DNA of 64,000 bases. Source: Lonicera japonica. Taxonomy: Eukaryota; Streptophyta; Magnoliopsida; Dipsacales; Caprifoliaceae. The notes beneath the pieces were generated by a model. That model saw only the letters and a list, made by a program, of their open reading frames with translations. It was not told where the DNA came from and did not search any database. The position numbers and the translations under genes were made by a program. The stretch covers positions 50,326,783 through 50,390,782 of the forward strand of contig CM038464.1 in NCBI GenBank assembly GCA_021464415.1, read 5' to 3'. Shown in pieces: positions 20,907 to 32,900 of the stretch (positions are counted from its first letter, which is position 1; each line of letters opens with the position of its first letter).

Positions 20907-23900
20907 CTAACACTGACCTCCAGCTGACCTTAAACGCTGCACTGCACGTTCTAGGCTGAGTTTGTGCCGATGTACGCCGTGCCATGACTCGTTAGAAGCA
21001 CCACTCCATGAGCCAAGCTTAGCTATCTGATTATGAAGCATCTCCATGTTCACAAGGGGTGCTGTTGTTGGTCGTCCGTGAGCACACTGTACACAAACCA
21101 CCACAGCTCTTCGTGGTTATTGAATTGATCGATTGCTGAAAAAGTGTTGCCAAATTTCACAACCAACCCCCTCCTCTTTTTTTCCCTCTTCTCCAAACTT
21201 AAATTAAGATGTTACTGTCATGTACATTGCTCTTTGTAAAGTAGGAGCTTCTATCGTGGTTATTGAATTGATTGATTGCTGAAAAAGTGTTGCCAAATTT
21301 CACAACCACCCCCCTTTTTTTCCTCCTCTCCAAACTTAAATTAAGATGTTACTGTCATGTACATTGCTCTTTGTAAAGTAGGAGCTTCTATTTTTTTATA
21401 TATGTGAGGCGTACGACAATAGACCTGCATTTCGAAATGGGCAGACTGATACATTGATCATGTCCCAAAAAGAAATCTAAACTCTTAATTCGGGCAGTCC
21501 TAGAAAGGGAAGAGGTAAATCTTCATTTGGGACGGGGGTACTTTTGATGAGCACCTTTTACAATGTGTCTTCAAATGACTCCAATAGGCTCTTCAAAAAT
21601 AATATTTTCCTTTACTTTTAGTTTGAAAAGGGAAAAACCATTTACTTTAATGTGATATCACACTAAAATAATGAAAAGAAATATTTGAAGAGTGAGTAGG
21701 CAATCTTCAAAATTGAAGGGAGAGAAGTGCTTTTCAGTTCACATTGAAGAGTCACTTCTGCTACACCTACGGAGCTCATTTTGCAGACACAATTCATCAA
21801 AATTTTGCACTTCAGTGAGCTCTTGGAGATGCTCGAAGTTCGACATAATCAATGGACAAGATGAAACTTAATTGTTTTATTGCAGGATTTGGTACACCTA
21901 TGTCCTGAAAGGAAAGTAATTATCTTAATTACAGACGAGGAGAGTATTACAAAGATACCTGGAAACACAAAGACGTTTGCTTCAGCTCTTCAACGATGAG
22001 AGAACATTCTGAAGGTAACAATTTGTCGCCAAACATGATTGCACCTACATAATATCAGCAAATTTAGGATATTTCTCAAGCACGAGCTGTTTCTCTTGAA
22101 CAAAATGCAATATTCCAAAAAATACAAACATTTTTTGTTCAAAATACTGCTGATGACCACATGTTGATCGAACACACTATTTTGTTCAAAATACTGCTGA
22201 TTACTATTTAATTGGTATTTTTTTTAAATAATCTCTTAAAGTTAATTGAGAATGTTAGAATGACCATTATATCATATTTCTATGGATTTTTTTAATAGAA
22301 ATGAGGCCTCTGGACAATTTTCTGAAAACTTGGTGGAGATCAGTAGTGTTTTGCAGCAGCAGAACACGAAACCTAATAAAACTTTGTCAAGAGGAGGAGG
22401 TCCTAAGGAAAATTTACCCAATTTTAAAATGTGAAATGTGATTAAAATTTTGGGATGTAGAGTTTTACCCCTGCATGCTTTGGAATTAAGGATCCGGAGA
22501 ACAGATGGCGGTATTGCTGAAGATCCATCAGTATCAGAAAGCTAAGGTTTATAACACAAAGAAAGAAAGACGTCAGATACAATTCATGAAGGTGACTAAG
22601 TACCCTTCAAAGAGAAATAACAAAGACACTAAGGGTTGGTTTGATAAAAAAGTTTGGAAATGATTAAAAGCATTGTCAAATTTATGAAAAGATGGAAAAA
22701 GAGAAGTGATTTGGTGAGTTGGTGAGTTGGTTTATTACTTTTTTGTTTTTCCATGGAATCCAATTATTTGGTTCATGGGTAAGAAATTTTTCTATGAACA
22801 AGGAGAAAAAGATGCAAACATCTTACCAAATCAGTCATCTCTTTTTCCATCTTCACATGAATTTAGAAGAGTTTAAATTATTTTTCAACTTTTTTATCAA
22901 ACCTGAAAGGCTACTCAAATATTACCTGTTGCAGGAACTCTAAGAGATCTGCATCAGTTAAGCTGACACCCAAAATACGGGGGACCTGTATGTCCAATAA
23001 AGAAAATAGTTACGTCTAATAGCAAAAGACACAGACGCAATTGGCACTTACGCCTCCTATATTTTCGATATGCACAAAACTTGTTTTTGAATGGATATAA
23101 AATCAGAACTGAAAACCTGTTCAAGAAAAACCAATTTCAGCTTGCAAAATAAATTGAATACTAGTTACAAGACAATTTTTTTCCTTTCAAAAAAAGGGAA
23201 AGAGTTGACGCCTCACTGCAACTAGGGTGGCAACAGATGGCTTCTTGTGCAGAAGATTTAAATTCCTGCAAGTGAAGAGAAGATAAAGTATTTCAGCATT
23301 GGCATATATAATATACAAATATTGGCATCATTTTAAGGGGATTCTCACTGATAATGAACCCCACACACTCTGTGTTCTTGGTGGACAATAAACTCAATAC
23401 AAAGTTTCCTAGAAACAAAGTCAACTTGCCTTTTAAAAGACCTTGAGTTCTGAGAATGAATGGTGCAGATCCAACCCCAATTCTGAACCTGCTCAGCATA
23501 GTTTTGCAGTAACTGATAGCCCATTTCAGGCAGAATCTGTAATTTGAAAAAAAAAATTAAAAAAAAATAAGAATTGAAAAAGAGCTGAAGAAATTCACAC
23601 ACATACAGAGAGAGAGCACTTCAAAAGCGCACTTACCAACTCTTGCTCTGCATCCAGATAGGTAATTTTCTTCATTTCTCCGGATAGCACCTAAGAATTT
23701 CAAGGGTCTATTCTAAGTCACACAAGAAAAAGATATTTTGATACTTCAAAAAACTACTACAATATTTTTACCTTCTGACGCAGTTCTTCTAAGCGTATCC
23801 TTTCATCAGCAGCATGCTGTATGACAGCACCATCGTGAAAGTCAATAGAGCAAAATGGCAAGGTAATTTAAGTACAGTCAAATTAGTCATATGCTGAAGC

Positions 23901-26900
23901 TCTAACCGTTCCCCTCGCATGAATGTGCGTCTCCAATGAGCAGGCCCACAAATGGGAAGGTGTTTATGCATATTCAATTAGTCGTCTATTTTTATTTAGC
24001 TATTACTATAGAAGACTAACAAAACGCTTTGGAATTTTGTGTTGAGAAACTTTATAGAGACGAGGAGAGTTTTATTTCATATACCAAACCAAAACAAAGA
24101 AAATATGGAAGAATCCTTGATTGATTGCATCAATCAAATCAAGTTGATTACACCAATCAAAGAGATCTTACACCTAGACTTAACTAAAAATAGTAAATAA
24201 TATAATCAATCTCATAATCTCAACACTCCCCCTCAAGTTGGAGAGTAGATGTCAATCACTCCCAACTTGCTGCAAACAGAATTTTTTTTTGATAAGAAAC
24301 AAAATTTTATTGACACTTGAAAAGCATATACATCAAAGAAGCAACATGGAAATAAACAGACTAGTGAAAGAGAATTCCACCAAACTTACAAATAACCCAG
24401 CTAACTAGAAAAACACCCACTACACACTCAGGGCTCACTTATCTAATAAACTAGCACAATCAATACTAAACAGAAAACATTCAGAACTATCAAGAACTCT
24501 AGACGCCCTAGCCCATAATCCTGAAAGAAATATAATATAATCCCGTAGATCCTCAACTGAGCTACTTTTCCCTTCAAAAATACATTTGTTTCTCTCCATC
24601 CATACACCCCAAGGTGCAGCTAGCACCGCAAAACTTTCTGTTTGTTTTGACCCTTATCAAAATGCCATTTCAACTCTATAAACTCTGACCACTTCCTGGG
24701 AATAGCACCAACTACCCTGAACACCTCAAATAACCATGCCCAGATCCTCCTAACAAACCCACAGTGAAGGAGAATATGATCAATGTTTTCATCATTCTGT
24801 TTGCACATCACACACCAAAAGGGTGACAAGCACCAGGTAGGCCATCCTCTTTTGAATCACATCACATGTGTTAACTTTCCCCTTTAAAGCAAACCAAGCG
24901 AACACTTTACTTTTGGAAGGAACCCCATGCTTCCAAATGAAACTGGACTGAGAAGTTGAAATTGACTGAAATGATTGGGTGCGAACATCACAGAAAGATT
25001 GCATGAAAAAATACAGGAGGAATGAGCTGCCAAAGATCTTTTGTCAGGATAATTCTAGATCAAAGAGACACTTTGAATCAGCTCCATCATGGCTGAAAAT
25101 TCAACAAACTCCCTATCATTTAAATTTCTAAGAAAAGCCAGACCCCAAGAGAAGCTTGGAGACCAAGAGGAAACCAATTAAATAGTCATGTTCTGATTGC
25201 AAGATAGGTTGAAAATCCTAGGAAATAAGTCCTTCAAAGGACTATTCCCCACCCATAAATCCTCCCCGAAACGAATTTTATCCCCCACACCCACTACTAA
25301 TTTAATGTTTTGCATAAAATCAATCCACACTCTAGAGATCGACTTCCATGGGGCACGAAGAGTGCCACTAATCCCAATGCCTATGTCCCACCCATTAGAA
25401 TGGGACCCATACTTACATTCAATGACCCCATACCAAAGTGAATCTCTCTCCAAAAGGGAATCTCCATAATCATTTCCCGAGCAAAGCCGTATTTCTTTTG
25501 ATAATATTCCCCACACCCAACCCCCCATTCATTTTAGATTTTGAAACCTCATCCTAATTAACTAGGTGATCCCTCTTCCCATCCCCGAACCCTTCCCAAA
25601 AAAATCTCTCATCAATTTTTCCAATATTCTCGCCGATTTTTTTGGAATTTTAAAAACTGAAAGATAATAAATTGGGATGCTCCCAAGAACCAATTGTAAC
25701 AATACCAATTTCCCCCCTCTCGACAAACAACTTCTATGCCACCCTTCAATTCTCTTTGAAACCCTCTCTATGACAAGGTCCCAAAAAGCCATACTACTAG
25801 GGTTCCCGCCCAACGGCAACCTTAGATAGGTAAGAGGCCACTCACCACCACTACACCCCAAAATTAGAGCGATGTTGGACAGCCTGCTGGAGGCCAAATT
25901 TACCCCTACTACCACACTTTTTGACAAATTAATACTCAACCCAGAAACAAAAGAAAAGATCTTAAGGATTACTTTCAAATTTTCTATGTATTGATCCTCA
26001 TTTGGGACAAAAAAGATGCTATGGTCTGCAAACTGTAAATGAGATGCTTTTACGTTTTTTTGCCCAACTTCAAAACCCCTAACCACGTCACTCTCACTTG
26101 CTCTCTTCATAAGCCTACTAAGGGCATCCGCCACTAAAATAAATAAAAACGGAGATAGCGGATCACCTTGACACCATCCCCTAGACGCACCAAAATGCCC
26201 ACGTGGTTTACCATTTATGATTACCGGGAAATTTACCAAAGAAAGGCAACCCCTAATCCACCTTCTCCATCTTTCCCCAAAACCTTTTTTCTCCAAAACA
26301 TTGTCCAAAAAATCCCAACTATAAGCCTTCTTGAAATCGATTTTAAAAACTACCCTTTTCTTCTTCTTCGATCTATACTCTTCCACGACCTCATTGGCAA
26401 TTAGGACTAAGTCTAGAATTTGCCTCCCTTGCACAAACTCTCCTTGGGAGTAATCAATGGTTTCACCTAACACCCTTTGCAATCTCAAAGAAAGTACTCT
26501 GGCCAAAACCATGTACAAGGATGTCACAAGGCTAATCGGTCTAAAGTCCTTGATTGAGATGGAATTAAGCTTTTTCAGAATAAGACAAATGAAAGTGGCG
26601 TTTGTTTTCACATTAACCACTCCGTTATCATAGAATTCCCCGAAAACCTTCATAATATCCTCCTTTATTGTATCTCACCCATGATGCAGTGCCTACATCA
26701 AAAACCCATCCGGTCCAAGAGCTTTATCCCCTTCACAAAGAAATAAGGCTGCCTTGATCTCCTCCTCTTTAAACGGCTCCTCTAGCATCCTTCTGTCCAC
26801 CCTATCAATGGCTGCCCAATCCAGGCCTTCAATGCCAAATTTCTACCCTCACGCTCTTTGAATAAACTCTCGAAAAATCCCAAATTTTCACTCTTTTATC

Positions 26901-29900
26901 TCCCTCTCCGACTCGAGCAAAACGCCTCTAGAATTCTCAAGCTAGTTAATAACTTTGGATGCACTTTGGTGAAGGTAGTATGAACAACAATAGCACGAGT
27001 GAGTAACGAACAATTGGAAATCATTTGAATCCAATAAGAGGTGGTGTTCTTTTAAATACCTATCAAGAAGAAAGGTACTTTGAAACACCTATCGAGAAGA
27101 GGAGATGTACTTTTAACACCTATAACATGGGGTTTAGATGATACAAACCGGTAAAGCTCCAAAAATAAAATTCTGCCATGAGAACAAAGTTTGAGAAATA
27201 TAAAGATATTAGAGATGGAATATCAAAGGAGAGGCAATGAGAGCAGTGAAAGTAAGAAAGCATATATGGGAGGTTATAGAATTGAGGGTTTGGGTTTGCT
27301 AAATGAAATTCAAGGGGTAATAACGGCTACAGTCGGTGATAAGATACATCACCCACTGGTGAGAAGCATGTATCCTAAGAGAAGAGGAGAGTTTTATTTC
27401 ATCTATCAAACATAAATTACAATTGAATTATAGATTTATAGCCAAACCAAGACAAATAAAATATGGGAAGAATTCTTGATTGACTGCATCAATCAAATGA
27501 TTTCTTCAATTAAGTTGATTACATCAATCAAGGAGATCTTACACCTAGACTTCTTCTTTTTTTTCTGGTTGTGAGATTATGAGAGAATTGTTGTATTCAT
27601 TGAGTAAAAGTACACATATATATACAAGAGAGATAACCTAGAAGATAGAGGAGTTTCCTTCTATAAGGATTCTCTAAATATATCCTAAATATTTACATAC
27701 TATAAATAGAATATATACAAATTTCAACACTGGTCTACTCCTAGACATAACTAAAATAGTAAATAATATCATCAATCTCATAATCTCAATTCTCAACATT
27801 TTGGACCGAGTCCAAACATAGGATTGCCGGTTAATGATCTTATAAAAAAGTGACAATTACCAAGACAGCATCCTCGGTACCCTTCTCAGGAATTCTATGC
27901 TGGGACACCTCTACTAAGCTAACTCAAGGCACCTATAAAAAAGTGATCAACTTTGTCCTCCTAGGTAAATAAAACGTCGGTAGACTACATGAGGCTCCCG
28001 TCATTGCAAGGTCTCGTAAGTGTTAGAGATAGATGTACAATGCATCAACCCCATTCCCCCCCTCCGACCAAAAAAAAAAAAAGGAGTGAAAGAAAATGTA
28101 GAAACACATGTAAAGAGTAGCAATAAGTGTGAATATACCTGGTCAATAATAGCAAGAACCCCACCAGCTACAACCGGAATGAATTTCCTGTCAATCTGCG
28201 GAAGAACTTTGGCATCCTCCAGGCAGTTCTTACTGATGGATTTAGGAACTAATGAATCACCAGCAGCAAGGTTCAAGATCCCAGAGGAGATGTCAAGTAT
28301 ACTTGAGTCCTGATTATGTGATTTGTCTCCAGTCTGAACAGAGAAATGAAGAACTCATAATTACTACTACATTGTAAAGTAATGAAACCAATTCTATGGT
28401 TAACATTTTGTAACTATATAGGAGAGAGAAATTGCGAGGCTACTCAACTGTGCCCTGAGGACAGCTCTTCCGCCATTTTATCCCAGAAGCTGATGGTTCT
28501 TCAGTTTCCATTGATGTGAAATCTGAAGATCACTCAGGGATTAAAGGTTGCAAGTAATGGGAAATTACAGAACGATATATAAAAGAATAATGATAAAGTA
28601 CAAGGATATATATATACACAAACATCTATACTATTATGTAAAGCCAGGACGGATTTCAACCTTCTTGAGGCTCCACCATCCTTTTGATTTCCAATTTTCC
28701 CCCGCAGTCTTTTTTTTCCATAAAAATTATGCTTGCAACCAGATTCAAATCACTCGCTACTAAGAAATCTAGGTTCATGCTTAAACGCAGGTCCATCTAT
28801 CCTTTCTATTGAACCTTTCTCTCCAAATTATATACATACAAGTCGCACTCGCATCCGTGTGCAACGTAGTCTAGTGTATATATATAGAGAGAGAGAGAAA
28901 GAAAGAGAGAACTATTTGAACAAAGTAAAAAGAATGAAACAAAAAACAGAATGATTTGAACTACTAAGTTTTCATGGGATTATTTAAAGATGCTTCTTGC
29001 TGGATATTTTTATAGTTCCTTTTATATCTTCTTATGGTATTAGATGTTAAATCCCGTTAGTTACGAGATTTGACTTCTTGTCCAACATCAGAAGTTTCAT
29101 CATTATGTAGCTCTTGTTTTGAGTATAAAACTATAAATAAAGCCACTGGCTCTCAATATGAGTAACCCATTAAGCCAATAGAATTATTTTTTTTTCTAAG
29201 AACAGCAAGTATGCAAGACTAGTGGTCCAATAAATCTACCTTCAGAACTCATATTGCAAAGGGATTGCCCCACCACTGGTTTTTCACAATTTTGAATCTC
29301 ATTATTATCCCTTGCTGTCTTCAGGCGTGGGCTGAAAATTATACTCACAATGATAAGTGAAGCATTAATTCAAAAAAATTGATCAAATATCTCAAGTTGT
29401 ATACGGGGTACCAAAACTACAATACCTAGCACAGTACAATGAATTGTTCACATAACTAGGCTTTGGAGATGGATGATATTCCCCAAATGATTTTGGTCCT
29501 TCCTTCAAGTTGCTAGGTTCTGCACAAATGCAGAAATATCAGTTAGTGTTGTATTTTTGCTCATTCTTCAAGCCCTAGAGGATAAATTGCATTGAAACAG
29601 TACCTTGCGAAGTTGCACAATTAGTTAACCCAAAGAATTTCTTCTTGCCTCTGTAAAATGGAGGAGCAGAATGGCTTCTTCTTGGCCTTTTTGCAGAGTC
29701 ATATATTCTATCTTGATATCTAATTTGAGCCGTTTGATTTTTATCCTCGCCCACATAACTAAATGAAGATATGTAGTGTAATGGTGCTGCACGTGTATTA
29801 TCATAATCCTTCCCACACAAATCTAGACCAAACCAGTCAGTTTTATCAGAGTGTTTCGGAAATAATATATCGTTGCGATTATGTCTGTGGAAATCGAAAA

Positions 29901-32900
29901 TATCTACCTTGCAATCAGTATAATCCTCAAGATTACTACAATCTTTCACTTTTGTATCTGCAAAATAGTCATATTCAACGCCTCTATCATACTTAAAGCC
30001 CCCTTCAAGCACATCTTCATGAATGAAATTCTCTATCCCCTCAAGCTTGGTCCTAAATAAGGAAACCGGTGAAAAAAGAGACAATTCAGAACTAGATGAT
30101 CGATTAGTTGGGCCAAATTTTCGAATTTGTTTGACCGAGTAAGTTGGAATGTCACTCGCTTTGGCAAAATAATCTCCAACGTTTGATAATGATTTTTTTG
30201 CATTTCTAGCCAAAAGTTTTGAACCCATAGACCAAGTAATTGCTGCCTTGTTCTGCCATGGTTCAATGCTCTGGTTATCATTGTAAACTTCCCCAATATC
30301 AGCCCTATAATCATGGTCAGGCCATTTTCTATTGGTTCTAAATCCATCAATTTGAAACTCAAAACCTTCGTTACTTGCCGAAAGTGCTCCGTCAGATTGC
30401 AAACTTCTCCTAGAAGAGCAACTCTGCATGGAGAATTTATTATGATACCCAGTAACCTCCTCCACACTGGCGCCTGTTTCAAAGTAATCAGCAGCTAATC
30501 CACTCACTTTCAATCCGTAGCTCATATTGGCATCAACTTCAAGATCTGTATCCTCCCATCTTGAACCTAGTGTACAGGCCACGTGCTCATTGGTTGTTTC
30601 AATAGTTAACACATTCTCCAAGAATTGATCTTCAGCAATGGTAACGTTACTATTGGATGCCCACAAATGGTTTTCATTCTCTATGTTTACTGTTGCTTTA
30701 AATGGATCAAATGAATAGTCTGTTTGACAAGCAAAACCTAACTCAGTTTGGTTCTCTTCAACTTCTAGAGCACTTCTGCAAGACTTTTGACGTGAAAATA
30801 TACCGTCTCTAGATGCAGACATATGCATGGACTCTTCTGGTAGCATCTTCAGCTGTGGGGATGGAAGGTCAGGAGAAGCCTGGTGATGGTGGGTCCTAAA
30901 CTTCTTTCTTGAAATCCCGTAGTCTGCAGGAAAATCTGATAAAATTTCATCTAAAAAAATAAAATAATCGTACAATCTGGAAAAAGGCCAGACAGATGTT
31001 CTTTTCCTCCAGGTCCACAAGCATGCTTTATAGACAGAGCTAATCACTAACTAGGTATAATCCGTGCCTAACACACCACACTACCACATCATTTACCATA
31101 ACTAAGACACTACCATCGTACATATGGTCATGCTTCTAGCACTATTCATGCCTACAAAAATTTAGTAGAACCTATATATAATGAGTATGGCCATTAACCC
31201 TCCAACATGACCTTTAGCGCCACTTTGTATGCATATTTAGGAACACTTTTTATATATTTGTGATTGAATTTAGTGTACTACAATATTGAATGGGAGGGAA
31301 TAGCCACACCCTTAATAATATGGGTTAGTCTTTATTATATATTTATATTTACTTATACACATCTCTCTCTCTCTATGTGTGTGTATATATAGTTATATAC
31401 ATTCATTTTTAATATGTGTATATTGGCCCTGAAATGTTGTTATAAGTGATCCATCAAAATGAGACCCACACTTAGCTTTCATAGTATAGATATAGAAGTT
31501 TCAGGGGGAGGGAGCTGTATTTAAATTTCAAATGACTCACACACAGAGAGTTCTGTAGATGGTGCTTATGTGCACACTACTTTTGATTTAACTTTTGAAT
31601 GCAAGTGTAAAGCGCGACCAAGGGTGAATATAGATTTAATTTTTAAGTGAAGGATTGTTCACCCTTAGATGTGTTGTAAAAGAGATGGGATTGGTTTTAC
31701 ACAAAACTCCCTTATAATATAGGTTCTGCAAAGGTGATGTTATACAGTTTTGAAATAGCTTAAGAAACCAGTAACAAATGTGTGTAATGAGTAGATATTA
31801 GTGCTCTACTTAACAAAAAGATGTTCAGCATACCTTCTTCAAGAGACAAAATATTATAATCTTCCTCCTTTCTTGTATCATTTTTTCCTAATATATCAGC
31901 AGGGCTACCAAGGAGATTGCCTTGAAAGATGTGAGAAGTCAATCACAAGCTTAAGAACTGAATTGAACCCCAAATAATGATTGTATTCAGTGATATGAGT
32001 GAGTTCTGTTGTTTACCAGAAGATGCATTTTGACTCCAAAAGCGTTGGACGGCTTTTCCAATGAATGCAAGTATGGGATCCCAATCCTAAAACAAAGTAC
32101 CAGACAAGCTCAATTATGAGAATATTAAATCAAACATGTGCAGGTTGAGAAAAAATTATGAAACTGTAAAAGAAAGATTGTTGCCAAACGAATTGGGATT
32201 TCATGTAATAATGCATAATATACATATGATCTATCTTCCTTTCATATCAGTTTGCGCTATAAATTACATTATTGTAGTATATTATGGAAAAGTCAAGAAT
32301 CAGATGAGATTTTGAAATTGAACAATAATATCCCATGGAGCACGGATACTTCTCGAAAGGGCCCTGAATCCGTATCTGATATGTATCGGATATGGACACA
32401 CATATGACACGTATTAGATACAAATATACAAATTTTAGAGAATCTTGAGTTTTTTTTTCTAAATTATTGATATTCAGATACGTTGTGATACATTGGGATA
32501 CACCATGGGATGCATTGGGGGATGCTATAGGATACGTTGTGATTTGGAGGTTCATTTGTAATTTTAAAACTGAAGTTGAAGTGTCAATTTGTACTTTTAA
32601 AATGACAGGGGGGAAGCAAACATAAGATGCTATAGAACATCAGAAATTGTCAAGAAGGAAATACTATCGTGTGATCAAGTGTTTCATAAATCATACTATT
32701 TCTCACAAGCTGTTTGTGACCTATGAGAGCTTGCAATTGGCTCCCTTCAAAATAACAACAGCAACAATAGAAATATATTGTTATTATTTTTGTGTACTGT
32801 TACATATATGGAGAGAGAGAGTCCATTTCAAGTAAGGACCAAGTTTTGGGATTTTCTGGATTTCGTTTTGGATAAAAAAGGGTTTGGGGAGAGATGGAGA

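Larger units (their letters stand above)
24040..27798 (-). mobile_element. LTR element in MLH3 intron 17, with nested insertions
   Basis: Two direct LTR-like repeats, 24040-24225 (3' LTR) and 27369-27798 (5' LTR, enlarged by insertion), face the minus strand. Both outer ends carry the target duplication TTTTG (24035-24039 and 27799-27803). A polypurine tract, CTTGAGGGGGAG on the minus strand, borders the 3' LTR at 24226-24240. The internal region holds a LINE and short remnants; no gag-pol was recognised. Outer limits are firm; the inner boundary near 27369 is less so. Confidence 0.8.

Noticed and set aside
29625..30482. Alternative-frame ORFs within the large MLH3 exon
   Set aside because: Overlap the in-phase 1347-bp exon and show no independent similarity.
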